64,000 nucleotides of DNA, from NCBI GenBank assembly GCA_016794585.1, contig JAEUJM010000043.1, positions 62,001-126,000 of the forward strand, written 5' to 3'. The DNA comes from Acidimicrobiales bacterium (GTDB lineage: Bacteria > Actinomycetota > Acidimicrobiia > Acidimicrobiales > DATDAH01). Of the stretch, positions 32,270-40,937 are shown piece after piece. A program made the translations under genes and the position numbers. Numbering within the stretch: the first letter of the stretch is position 1; each line of letters opens with the position of its first letter. The notes beneath the pieces were generated by a model. It was not told where the DNA came from and ran no database searches. It was given only the letters and a program-made list of their open reading frames with translations.

Positions 32270-34356
32270 GGTGGCACCGTCACGGTGACGGGATCGGGCG
32301 CGGTGGTCGGCGTGGGCTGGAAGCAGCCGGTGGCGGCCGGAACGAACCCCGGCGGGCACGACGTGGCCGGCACCGAGTCCGGGGTGACGCTCCCGTCGTC
32401 CACCACCACCTCGCCGGGATCACCGTTGGCCCCGCCGGAGAAGTCGGGGATGCGGTCGATGGTGCGTCCCGGGCGGGTCGGCTCGCACTGCGGGAAGTCC
32501 TCGATGGGCGCGAGCGTATGCGCGGCGGCCATGAAGTCGTGCCAGATCTGTGCCGGGTACGAGCCGCCGGTGACCTGGCGGCCCCCGACGTTGGTCATCG
32601 GCACCCGGGCCTCGGCGTTGCCCATCCACACCGCGGTGGCCAGCTGCGCCGTGTAGCCGACGAACCAGGCGTCGCCGAAGCTCTGGGCGGTACCCGTCTT
32701 GCCCGCAGCGGGGCGGCCGTTGGGGAGCTGGGCCGCGGTGCCGGTGCCGCCACGCACGTTGGCCTCGAGGATCTCCGTGGCGAGGCAGGCGCTCTGGGCG
32801 GAGACGACCTGGCGGTTCTCGGGGACGTGCTGTTCGATGACGTTGCCCTGGCGGTCCTCGATGCGCTCGATGAAGTACGGCTCGTTGTACTGGCCGCCGT
32901 TGGCGAAGGTCGCCGCCATCCCCGCCATCTCGATGGGGTGCACCTCGAAGGCGCCGAGGGGCATCGACATCGCCCGCGGGTCCAGAGGCGTGGTGATACC
33001 GAGGCGGCGAGCCGTCTCCACCACCTTGTCGAGTCCGACGAGCTGGCCGAGGCGGAGGAAGCCGCAGTTCGACGACGCCGTGGTCAGGCTGGTGATCGTG
33101 CCCCGGCCGCCGCGGCTGCCGCCGAAGTTGGACGCGACGTACGGGTCCGGTGCGCCCCCCGGGTTCGCGAAGCTGCAGGGGCTGCCACCGTCGACGTTGT
33201 CGTCGGGCACGACACCGTTCTCCAGCGCCGCCATGAGCACGATCATCTTGAACGAGGAACCGGGCTGGCGCAGGCCCTGGGTGGCCAGGTTGTACTTGTA
33301 GTTGTCGAAGCCCGGACCCCCGACGAGCGCCCGCACCGCGCCCGTCGACGCCTCGACGGAGGCGAGGGCCGCGGTGAACTGGCCGCCGGTGTCGGGCATC
33401 TGGGTGTTGCGGGCGAGCAGCGCGTAGTACTGCGCCTGCGGGCTGTAGGTCGTGTAGATGCGCAGCCCGCCCCGGAACACGGCGTTGTAGCGCTCCTCCT
33501 CGGTGGCCCCGAGGTTGGGGTCGTCGAGGAGGCGCTGCTTCACCTCTTCGATGAAGTAGTCGTTGGCCTGCGGCAGGGCCTGGTTGCGCACCGTCGGCAG
33601 CGGGGCCAAGTCGTAGAAGTCGGCCTCCTCCTGGGTGAGGTGCTCGGTCTCCACCAGGCGCTGAAGCGCGACCCGCCGGCGCTCGCGGGCCTGGTCGGGG
33701 CGCAGGACCGGGTCGTACCCGACGGGGTTCTGGATGAGGCTGGCGAGCATGGCCGCCTCACCCCAGCCCAGCTCGCCGACGTCCTTGTCGAAGTACAGCT
33801 CGGCCGCCGCCTGGACGCCGTAGGCGCCACCACCGAAGTAGACGCTGTTGAGGTACCTCCGGAGGATCTGGTCCTTGGTGAGGTCGCGCTCGAGCTGCAC
33901 GGCGAGGACGGCCTCGCGGATCTTGCGGTTCAGGCTCTGCTCCGGGGTGAGCAGCGAGATCTTCACGAGCTGCTGGGTGATGGTGGAGCCACCCTGCTCG
34001 ACGTCACCGGCGGACACGTTCTCGAACAGCGCCCGCACGGTGGAGCGCAGGTCCACGGGCCCGTGGTCGTAGAAGTTCTCGTCCTCCACGGCGAGGATGG
34101 TCTGGATCACCGTGTCGGGGATGTCCTCGAGGGGCACGATCTCGCGGTTCTGCTCGCGGTGGAGCGAGGCGAGCACGGTGCCGTCGCCGGCGTAGACGAT
34201 CGAACGCTCGTCGAGCGGACGGAGCCGGAAGCGTGGGTCCTCCACCCGGGTGGCACTGACGATGTCGCGCGCCTGGGGCGCGAGGGCGAGCGCCGAGACG
34301 GCGAGGCCGGCGCCCGACAGGGCGACCACGAGGAGAAGGGTGAGGAGCTTGCGCAC
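32266..34356 (-). CDS. Class A penicillin-binding protein (PBP1A type)
   Basis: ~696 residues. An N-terminal signal-anchor (LLTLLLVVALSGAGLAVSAL) is followed by the GT51 glycosyltransferase with AVEDENFYDHGPVD and GGSTITQQLVK, then the transpeptidase with PGSSFK (active Ser), SSNCG (SxN-like) and AGKTGTAQ (KTG). A Pro/Thr-rich tail ends VTVTVPP. It polymerises and crosslinks peptidoglycan at the outer membrane face. GTG 34356 starts at VRKLLTLLL; a TTG at 34368 is the alternative, and neither has a clear ribosome site. Its stop is coupled to the coiled-coil zinc-ribbon gene. Confidence 0.93.
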   Translation of the reverse strand: MRKLLTLLLVVALSGAGLAVSALALAPQARDIVSATRVEDPRFRLRPLDERSIVYAGDGTVLASLHREQNREIVPLEDIPDTVIQTILAVEDENFYDHGPVDLRSTVRALFENVSAGDVEQGGSTITQQLVKISLLTPEQSLNRKIREAVLAVQLERDLTKDQILRRYLNSVYFGGGAYGVQAAAELYFDKDVGELGWGEAAMLASLIQNPVGYDPVLRPDQARERRRVALQRLVETEHLTQEEADFYDLAPLPTVRNQALPQANDYFIEEVKQRLLDDPNLGATEEERYNAVFRGGLRIYTTYSPQAQYYALLARNTQMPDTGGQFTAALASVEASTGAVRALVGGPGFDNYKYNLATQGLRQPGSSFKMIVLMAALENGVVPDDNVDGGSPCSFANPGGAPDPYVASNFGGSRGGRGTITSLTTASSNCGFLRLGQLVGLDKVVETARRLGITTPLDPRAMSMPLGAFEVHPIEMAGMAATFANGGQYNEPYFIERIEDRQGNVIEQHVPENRQVVSAQSACLATEILEANVRGGTGTAAQLPNGRPAAGKTGTAQSFGDAWFVGYTAQLATAVWMGNAEARVPMTNVGGRQVTGGSYPAQIWHDFMAAAHTLAPIEDFPQCEPTRPGRTIDRIPDFSGGANGDPGEVVVDDGSVTPDSVPATSCPPGFVPAATGCFQPTPTTAPDPVTVTVPP

Positions 34357-34460
34357 GCCGGGGAGCAATCTACCCGTCGGCTCGGTCCAGTAAGCATCGG
34401 GCCGACCGGTCGCGCGCGGCCCGATCTTGAGGGAGCGCCGCTACGGTCGATGGAGAAGCC

Positions 34461-35003
34461 ATGGCCAGCCAGGACCCACCCCGGGACGCCCCGGAGGCGT
34501 TGACCCTCGACGAGGTCGCTCCCCGACGGCGTGACCCCCGCTCGGGGGACGTAGGCGCGCCGCGGTCCCGCCGCCGTCGGATGGCCGTCGTGGCGGCCAT
34601 CGTGGTGGTCCTCGTCGCCGCGGGCGCGACGGTCGCGGCCGTCGCCGGGCCCGCTCCGGCCCGGCCGGTCGGCGAGGGGGTCGCCCTCGTGGCCGACGCG
34701 GCGCCTTCCCCGTCGACGACCGTCGGTCCCACCGCCACCACGGCGCCACCGACGACCGCCGCAGCCGTCCCCGAGTCCGCCGACAACGCCGACATCGCGC
34801 CCACCGACTGCAGTGACGCCGAGATGTGCGGGGAGATCGTGCCCTCGGACGACTGCGGCGACGTGGGCATGTGCGGCGAGATCAGGACCGACGGCGAGTG
34901 TGCCGATGGCGAGATGTGCGGCGACATCCCGGCAGCCACCACCTGTCCCGATCCCAGCATGTGCGGGGACATCGTCCCCGAGCCCGTCCCCGGCACCGGG
35001 TGA
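34461..35003 (+). CDS. Membrane-anchored protein with four C-x4-MCG-[ED]-I repeats
   Basis: 180 residues. A basic/acidic cytoplasmic N-terminus (~45 aa) precedes one membrane helix (MAVVAAIVVVLVAAGATVAA), a Pro/Thr/Ala linker, and then four tandem motifs: CSDAEMCGEI, CGDVGMCGEI, CADGEMCGDI and CPDPSMCGDI, spaced 15-18 residues. Only the repeat region contains cysteines, two per unit. The topology suggests repeats outside the cytoplasm. Its stop overlaps the next GTG by four bases, so it is co-translated with the FG-GAP/dehydrogenase. No known family is recognised; the repeats could form disulfides, bind metal or be modified. Confidence 0.8.
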   Translation: MASQDPPRDAPEALTLDEVAPRRRDPRSGDVGAPRSRRRRMAVVAAIVVVLVAAGATVAAVAGPAPARPVGEGVALVADAAPSPSTTVGPTATTAPPTTAAAVPESADNADIAPTDCSDAEMCGEIVPSDDCGDVGMCGEIRTDGECADGEMCGDIPAATTCPDPSMCGDIVPEPVPGTG

Positions 35004-37216
35004 CCCTCCCGGCGGCCCGCGTCCGTGCGCTGCTGGTCGCCGGGACGCTCGTGGCCATCGCCGGGGCCACGCTCCCGCAACCGGTGGCCGCGGTGTCCAG
35101 CGGGACGGCCCCGGCACCTCCCCCGGCCGTCTCGTTCACCCGGGTCTCGGCCCCACTCGGCGGCGACCGCCGGCCGGTGGCCGGCGACTTCGACGGCGAC
35201 GGCGCAGACGACATCGCCTGGTACGGCGGCGGGACGGACGAGGTGGCCTTCGGCGGCCCGTCGGCCGCGTTCACGACCGTCGCCCTCACGGCGCCCGAGG
35301 ACCAGAAGGCGGTGGCCGGAGACTTCGACGGGGACGGCCGCGAGGACCTCGTCTGGTACGGGCCCGGCACGGACGTCCTCGCCGCGGGGCGGGGCAACCG
35401 CACCTTCGTCGACCACGCCCTGTCGACGCCCGACGGCGCCCGACCGGCGGTCGGCGACTTCAACGGCGACGGCAACGACGACGTCCTGTGGTACGCCGAC
35501 GGAGCGGACCGACTGGACCTCGGCCAGCCCGACGAGACCTTCGACACCGGGTCCACGACGGCGCCCGACGACGCGAAGGCGCTGGTGGGCGACCTCGACG
35601 GGGACGGCCGCGACGACGTGCTCTGGTACCGGGCCGGACCTGCGGGCGACTCCGTGCGGTACGGCAACCCGGACGGCACCTTCACGAAGGCGACCGTCAC
35701 GGTCAACGGCACGTACCGGCCGTTCACCGGCGACTTCGACGGGGATGGACGCGACGACGTGTTCTGGTTCGGCTACGGCGCCGCTCCCGACCGGGTCTGG
35801 TACGGCAACGCCTCGCGGGCCTTCTCCCCCGCCACGGTCTCGATCGACGGCCCGTACCGGCCCGTCGCGGCCAACTTCCACCCTTCGGGCACCGACGTGC
35901 GGACCGACGTCCTGTGGTACGCCGAAGGGGCGGCCGCCGACCCGCTGTGGCGTGGGACCGGGACGCGCGGCTCGTTCGCCACCAGCATCGAGGAGCGCGG
36001 TGGGAGCTTCGCGGGAGTCGTGGGCGACTTCGACGCCAGCACCGGCGCCGACATCGTCTGGCACCGGCAGGGACCGAGGCCCGACCAGGTGTGGACGTCG
36101 AGTCGACGCCCCACCCTGACCGTCGAGACCTTCATCAGCGACGGCGATCTGCCCGACGGCAGCATCGGCGTGCCCTGGGACCTCGCCTTCACCCCCGACG
36201 GGGCGCTCCTCTTCGACGAGCGGTCCGGCGACCTCGACGTCCGCCTGCCCGACGGCACGGTGCGCCAGCTCGTGGCCGACCAGAGCGACGTGTACGCCGT
36301 GGGCGAGGGCGGGGTGCTCGGCCTCGCAGTGGACCCGGCGTTCGCCACGAACCGCCGCTTCTACACCTGCCAGGGCCAACAGGCCGGAGCGGCCTACGAC
36401 ATCCAGGTCGTGGCGTGGCAGGTGGACGTCGGGTACACGACGGCCACCCGCGTGGCCGACCCCCTGCTCGGAGGTTTGCCGGTGGCACCCCCGAGCGCGC
36501 CGTCGCCGGGTCGCCACAGCGGATGCCGGCTTCGCTTCGGGCCCGACGGGTACCTGTGGATCGGCACGGGCGACGTCGCGTCCCCGACGGTGCCCCAGGA
36601 CCGCGCCTCGTTGGGGGGCAAGGTGCTGCGCATCGACGCCGTGACCGGCGCGGCGGCACCCGACAACCCGTTCGTGGGCGACACCGACCCGACCACGGAC
36701 CCACGCGTCTACAACTACGGCCACCGCAACGTGCAGGGCCTCGCGTGGCGGACCGGCACCCGCCAGATGTGGTCCGTCGAGCACGGGACCTTCCGGGACG
36801 ACGAGGTGAACCGCCTCCGGCCGGGGGCCAACTACGGCTACGACCCCGTGCCCCTCTCCGGGCCGCTGTTCTACGACGAGAGCCGCCCGATGACCGACCT
36901 CACCCGGCACCCGGGGTCCCTCGTGGCCAACCGCTCGTCGGGCAACCCCACCAACGCCTGGAGCGGGGCCCACTTCCTGACCGGCGGCGCGTGGGGCACC
37001 TGGGAGGGCGCGCTCGCGGTCGCCGCCCTCAAGGACAGCCAACTGCACGTCATGTTCTTCACGCGCGACGGGACCTACGTCCGCCAGGAGATCCCGGCCG
37101 AGCTGGACGGCACCCACGGCCGCCTGCGCACGCCGACCCAGGGCCCTGACGGCGCGCTCTACCTGACCACGTCGGACTCCAGCGACAACGCCATCCTGCG
37201 CATCACCCCCGGCTGA
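35000..37216 (+). CDS. Secreted FG-GAP repeat - sugar dehydrogenase (GSDH) fusion
   Basis: 738 residues from GTG 35000. A Sec signal peptide (VRALLVAGTLVAIAGATLPQ) is followed by ~7 FG-GAP/VCBS-like units at ~55-365, each with a GDFDGDGxDDxxWYG-type calcium loop. From ~371 a soluble aldose-sugar-dehydrogenase-like beta propeller begins: IGVPWDLAFTPDGALLFDER, GGVLGLAVDPAF, GRHSGCRLRFGPDGYLWIGT, YNYGHRNVQGLAW and LRTPTQGPDGALYLTTSDS. GSDH relatives use PQQ and calcium to oxidise sugars. Whether PQQ-binding residues are intact was not tested. No PQQ synthesis genes are seen here. Confidence 0.85.
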   Translation: MTLPAARVRALLVAGTLVAIAGATLPQPVAAVSSGTAPAPPPAVSFTRVSAPLGGDRRPVAGDFDGDGADDIAWYGGGTDEVAFGGPSAAFTTVALTAPEDQKAVAGDFDGDGREDLVWYGPGTDVLAAGRGNRTFVDHALSTPDGARPAVGDFNGDGNDDVLWYADGADRLDLGQPDETFDTGSTTAPDDAKALVGDLDGDGRDDVLWYRAGPAGDSVRYGNPDGTFTKATVTVNGTYRPFTGDFDGDGRDDVFWFGYGAAPDRVWYGNASRAFSPATVSIDGPYRPVAANFHPSGTDVRTDVLWYAEGAAADPLWRGTGTRGSFATSIEERGGSFAGVVGDFDASTGADIVWHRQGPRPDQVWTSSRRPTLTVETFISDGDLPDGSIGVPWDLAFTPDGALLFDERSGDLDVRLPDGTVRQLVADQSDVYAVGEGGVLGLAVDPAFATNRRFYTCQGQQAGAAYDIQVVAWQVDVGYTTATRVADPLLGGLPVAPPSAPSPGRHSGCRLRFGPDGYLWIGTGDVASPTVPQDRASLGGKVLRIDAVTGAAAPDNPFVGDTDPTTDPRVYNYGHRNVQGLAWRTGTRQMWSVEHGTFRDDEVNRLRPGANYGYDPVPLSGPLFYDESRPMTDLTRHPGSLVANRSSGNPTNAWSGAHFLTGGAWGTWEGALAVAALKDSQLHVMFFTRDGTYVRQEIPAELDGTHGRLRTPTQGPDGALYLTTSDSSDNAILRITPG

Positions 37217-37290
37217 CACGTCGGGGCCGGCGCCTCCGCCACCGCTCGGGCCTCGGCGGCCGGGAGCGCATCGGTAGACTCCGCCCCGCC

Positions 37291-38772
37291 ATGCGCGCCC
37301 TCGCCGTCCGACCCCACTCGGCCTGCGCCGCCCCGTCGGTCCAGCTGTACTTCGACCCCAACGGGGACGTCCGAGCGTGCTGTCGCAACGTGCGCTTCCC
37401 TCTGGGGAACATCGGCACCGACCGGCTCCGCGATCTCTGGACCGGGGAACGCCGTCGCGAGCTGGTCGCCGCGCTCGCGCAGGACGACTGGTCCCTCGGG
37501 TGCCAGGGCTGCGGCATCGAGGTCGCGCAGGAGGGCCGCGAAGGCTCGTACCCCGCAGGCTTCGACGCTCGGGCCACACACCTCACCGAGGACCCCGCCA
37601 GCGGCGCCTGGCCCACCTTCTTCGAATTCAACCTCTCCAACAGCTGCAACCTCCAGTGCATCCAGTGCAACGGCGACCTGTCGTCGTCGATCCGGATCCA
37701 TCGAGAGCACCGGGCCCCGCTGCCGGCGGTCTACGGGGACGAGTTCTTCGAGGACCTCACCGCGTTCCTCCCCCACCTCCACCAGGTCCAGTTCGCCGGC
37801 GGCGAGCCCTTCCTCGGCGCCGAGAACTTCCGGGCCTGGGACCTGATCGCCGAGGTCGCCCCCGAGCTGCCCGTGGTCGTGGTGACCAACGCCACCCAGT
37901 GGAACGACCGGGTCGAACGCGCCCTCGACCAGCTGGCGTTCAGCTTCGTGTTCTCCCTCGACGGCGTGAAGGAGGAGACCTACGAGGCCATCCGCGTCGG
38001 AGCGGACATCGACGCCGTGCTGGCCAACGTCGACCGCTTCTGCGACTACGCCCGCCGGCGCGGCACCACGGTGATGATCAACCACTGCCTGATGGTCCAG
38101 AACGCGCACGAGTTCGCCGACCTGCTGCTGTTCGCCGACGAACGGGACATCCCCGTCAACGTGAGCGTCGTGCACCACCCGGGGCACTGCAGCATCGCCC
38201 GGCTCCCGCGGGACGAGATGCAGGCGGTGCTCGACCTCCTCCGGTCGCAGGCGCCGACGGTCGCCCCGCGTCTCGGTCGCAACCTCCCCGTCTGGGAGCA
38301 GGAGCTCGCCCGCATCGCCCACTGGGTCGAGAGCGGAGGCGGCGGTGGAGGCGACGACGCGGAGTGGGCGGCCTCTGCCTACGAGATCCTCGACCTGCCG
38401 CGCCAGGGCGACGGCCCCCATGACGCCACCGCCGCCCTCGCCACGATCGGCGAGTTCTCCGAGGCCCCCGTGCACGTCATCACCGTGGGCCCCGACGACG
38501 TGATCCGGGCCTGCACGCCGGCGCCCGACGACCTCTTCGGGGTGCCCGAGGGCGACTTCGTGGGTCGTCCGGTCTCGGACCTGCGCGACCTCCTCACCGT
38601 CCGCTTCGGCCTGATGAAGGACTACGTGGTGGTGCACCGCGACACGAACCAGGTCGACGCCCACACCTCGTGTGGCGACGAGGAGTTCCGTCTTGCGCTG
38701 GTCGCCCTCCGCGACGAAGACGGGTGGGCCGACGAGGGCTGCGTCGTGGTGGGTCACCGCGCCCACAGCTGA
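37291..38772 (+). CDS. Radical SAM protein with N-terminal SPASM/twitch-like Cys domain
   Basis: 493 residues. Residues 1-90 hold a SPASM/twitch-like region placed before the core: C12, PNGDVRACCRN (C30, C31), LGNIGTDRLRDLWTG and LGCQGCGIE (C71, C74). The radical SAM cluster C-x3-C-x2-C follows at C119, C123 and C126 (SNSCNLQCIQCNG), with QVQFAGGEPFLG for SAM binding. From ~335 there is a Gly-rich hinge and a C-terminal ~130-residue domain of unknown fold (HVITVGPDDVIRACTPAPDD). Twitch-type proteins often modify peptides or act on cell-surface compounds; the substrate is unknown. Located 74 bases after the FG-GAP/dehydrogenase. Confidence 0.87.
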   Translation: MRALAVRPHSACAAPSVQLYFDPNGDVRACCRNVRFPLGNIGTDRLRDLWTGERRRELVAALAQDDWSLGCQGCGIEVAQEGREGSYPAGFDARATHLTEDPASGAWPTFFEFNLSNSCNLQCIQCNGDLSSSIRIHREHRAPLPAVYGDEFFEDLTAFLPHLHQVQFAGGEPFLGAENFRAWDLIAEVAPELPVVVVTNATQWNDRVERALDQLAFSFVFSLDGVKEETYEAIRVGADIDAVLANVDRFCDYARRRGTTVMINHCLMVQNAHEFADLLLFADERDIPVNVSVVHHPGHCSIARLPRDEMQAVLDLLRSQAPTVAPRLGRNLPVWEQELARIAHWVESGGGGGGDDAEWAASAYEILDLPRQGDGPHDATAALATIGEFSEAPVHVITVGPDDVIRACTPAPDDLFGVPEGDFVGRPVSDLRDLLTVRFGLMKDYVVVHRDTNQVDAHTSCGDEEFRLALVALRDEDGWADEGCVVVGHRAHS

Positions 38773-38807
38773 CGAGCGCCGGGCGCTCCTGGCGCGCCGC
38801 GTCGCCT

Positions 38808-40178
38808 TCAGAAGGGCAGTTGCTCCGCCTGGAGCTCGCACAGCTCGTCGAACATGGCCCGGCAGGCCGCCGGGTCGTCGGGCGAGAGCGGATCCTCGAG
38901 AAGGGCGCGGAAGGCCAGCTCCCGGTCACCCGTGACGGTGGCCTCGACGATCATCTCCTGGAGCTCGATCTGGGGTGCGATCCAGCCCGCCAGCGGCTCG
39001 CCCACCGGCGCCACGACGTCCGGGTGGACACCCGCCCCGTCGACCGTGGCCCCGACCTCGACGATGGCCCCGTCGGCGATGTCGGGGACGTTGCCGTGGT
39101 TGGGGACGTTCACGGCCATCAGCCGGGTCGGCGTGGACGTCCAGACCGCGGCGATGATCGGGATCACCTCCTCGGCGCTGTGGCCGACCCGGTGCAGGGG
39201 CAACGGCAGGTGGGTGTCGGCCACCCAGGTGCTGAGGCGCTCGGTGAAGTCGCTGAAGCGCTCCATCACGTCCACGCGTGAGGGGTACCACTCGGCGACG
39301 TCGGCGGTGAACGGCAGGTACTCGCCGATGTGGCTGTCGATGGAGCAGGGCACGAGTCCGTACTCACGGACCAGGTGCACCACCAAGGGCATGTAGAGCT
39401 CGTCCACGAGGGCGCCCAGCGGTCCGATGCCCCCCATGCGCCTGGCCGCGTCGATGGAGCGGGGGCCGTAGTCGAACGCCCTCTTGGCGAAGAGGCGGCG
39501 CACCTCGGGGAGGAGGTCCTCGCCGGTGCGACGGTCGCGCATCGTCGTGAAGAACGTGAAGTGGTTGATGCCGGAGGCCTCGGCCTCGATGTCGTGTCGG
39601 TCACGGCGCAGGAACTTGGCGAGGCGCGAGACGCCGTTGGGCATCTCGTGACACATGCTCACCGACCGGACCTCCGTGTGGCGGTCGATGGCCAGGGCGA
39701 CCCGACTCAGTGGGTTCGACAGGTTGATCAGGAGTGTGTCGGGGCAGTGGCGCTCGATGTCCGCGCAGATGCCGAGCGTGTTCTTCACGCTGCGCAGCGA
39801 GTGGAACACCGCGCCGGGGCCGCCGTTCTCACCGTTGATCTGGCGGGCGCCGTGACGGTTGGGCACCTCGTAGTCCTGGCGCCGGTAGTGGAAGCGGCCG
39901 AACTCGGCGCTGCTCATCACGAAGTCGGCGCCGTCGAGCGCGGCGGCGGCGTCGGTGGTGTGGTCGAGGATGACCGGGGCGCCGGACGCAGCGTTGAGCT
40001 TGGCCGCGAACCGGTAAGCCCGCAGGAGCCGCTCCTGGTTGACGTCGTGGAGCACCAGGCGGCTTCCGGCCAGCTCAGGGGTCTTGATGACGTCGTTGAC
40101 CATCGTGGGCCCGAAGGCCATCCCGCCGGCGCCGACGAGGGTGATCTTGGGGGCGGTCGAGCTGGGCGCAGCAGACAT
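38808..40178 (-). CDS. GH4-family glycosidase (NAD/Mn-dependent)
   Basis: 456 residues from ATG 40178. The N-terminal Rossmann motif KITLVGAGGMAFGPTMVNDV, the metal-binding CHE motif (SMCHEMPNG), GINHFTFFTTM, and NLSNPLSRVALA define glycoside hydrolase family 4 (LplD/MelA/6-phospho-glucosidase class). These cytoplasmic enzymes oxidise C3 transiently with NAD+ and eliminate the glycosidic bond with Mn2+. Phospho- or free-sugar specificity cannot be called; no PTS genes are near, which argues for a non-phosphorylated substrate such as an alpha-galactoside or alpha-glucuronide. Divergent from the HAD gene. Confidence 0.88.
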   Translation of the reverse strand: MSAAPSSTAPKITLVGAGGMAFGPTMVNDVIKTPELAGSRLVLHDVNQERLLRAYRFAAKLNAASGAPVILDHTTDAAAALDGADFVMSSAEFGRFHYRRQDYEVPNRHGARQINGENGGPGAVFHSLRSVKNTLGICADIERHCPDTLLINLSNPLSRVALAIDRHTEVRSVSMCHEMPNGVSRLAKFLRRDRHDIEAEASGINHFTFFTTMRDRRTGEDLLPEVRRLFAKRAFDYGPRSIDAARRMGGIGPLGALVDELYMPLVVHLVREYGLVPCSIDSHIGEYLPFTADVAEWYPSRVDVMERFSDFTERLSTWVADTHLPLPLHRVGHSAEEVIPIIAAVWTSTPTRLMAVNVPNHGNVPDIADGAIVEVGATVDGAGVHPDVVAPVGEPLAGWIAPQIELQEMIVEATVTGDRELAFRALLEDPLSPDDPAACRAMFDELCELQAEQLPF

Positions 40179-40224
40179 AGGACAATGACGATATGGACCT
40201 GCTCCCCCCTCTGCGGCGTCACCC

Positions 40225-40869
40225 GTGATCCGCGCCGCGCTCTTCGACTTCGGCGGGGTCATCCTGTCCTCGCCGTTCGAGGCCTTCGCTGCGTTCGAGC
40301 GCGAGCGCGGGCTGCCCGAGGACTTCCTCCGCACCGTCAACGCCACCGACCCGGACACCAACGCCTGGGCCGCCCTCGAGCGCAGCGAGGTGAGCCTCGA
40401 GGAGTTCGGGCGACGCTTCGCGGCCGAGTCGAAGGCCCTCGGCCACGAGGTCGACGGCGGTGACGTGCTGGCCCTGCTCCAGGGGCGGCTGCGGCCCCGC
40501 ATGGTCGAAGCGGTGCGGCGCTGCTCCGAGCGGCTCGTCACCGGCCTGTTGACGAACAACTTCGTCGTGGCGGCGGACCCCGACGACGGCCACGGCCACG
40601 TCGACCGTGAGGACGAGATGGCGGAGGTGCTCGCGTTGTTCGACGCCGTCGTCGAGTCCAGCAAGGTCGGCGTGCGCAAGCCCGACCCCCGGTTCTACGA
40701 GGTCGCCTGCGAGCGCCTCGGCATCGAGCCGACGGAGGCCGTCTTCCTCGACGACCTCGGCATCAACCTCAAGCCCGCGAAGGCCATGGGCATGACCACC
40801 ATCAAGGTGGTGGACCCCGACGAGGCGATCACGGCACTCGAGTCGGTGGTCGGCTTCCCCCTGGGGTGA
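40225..40869 (+). CDS. HAD-superfamily hydrolase (DxG motif I)
   Basis: 214 residues from GTG 40225. Motif I is ALFDFGGVILS, motif II GLLTNNF, motif III around SKVGVRKPDPRFYEVACE and motif IV VFLDDLGINL. The second Asp of motif I is Gly (DFG), as in YihX- and epoxide-hydrolase-N-terminal-like members, so phosphatase activity should not be assumed. It is divergent from the GH4 gene by 46 bases. Confidence 0.85.
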   Translation: MIRAALFDFGGVILSSPFEAFAAFERERGLPEDFLRTVNATDPDTNAWAALERSEVSLEEFGRRFAAESKALGHEVDGGDVLALLQGRLRPRMVEAVRRCSERLVTGLLTNNFVVAADPDDGHGHVDREDEMAEVLALFDAVVESSKVGVRKPDPRFYEVACERLGIEPTEAVFLDDLGINLKPAKAMGMTTIKVVDPDEAITALESVVGFPLG

Positions 40870-40937
40870 CCGCTTGCGCCTACCCTGGCGCAAAACGGGG
40901 CGGGACGGCCGCTCCGAGGACCGAGAGGCTGACGTAC

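Noticed and set aside
34370-37579. 1069-aa minus-strand frame
   Set aside because: Antisense of the FG-GAP/dehydrogenase gene; its repeats are the complement of FG-GAP codons.
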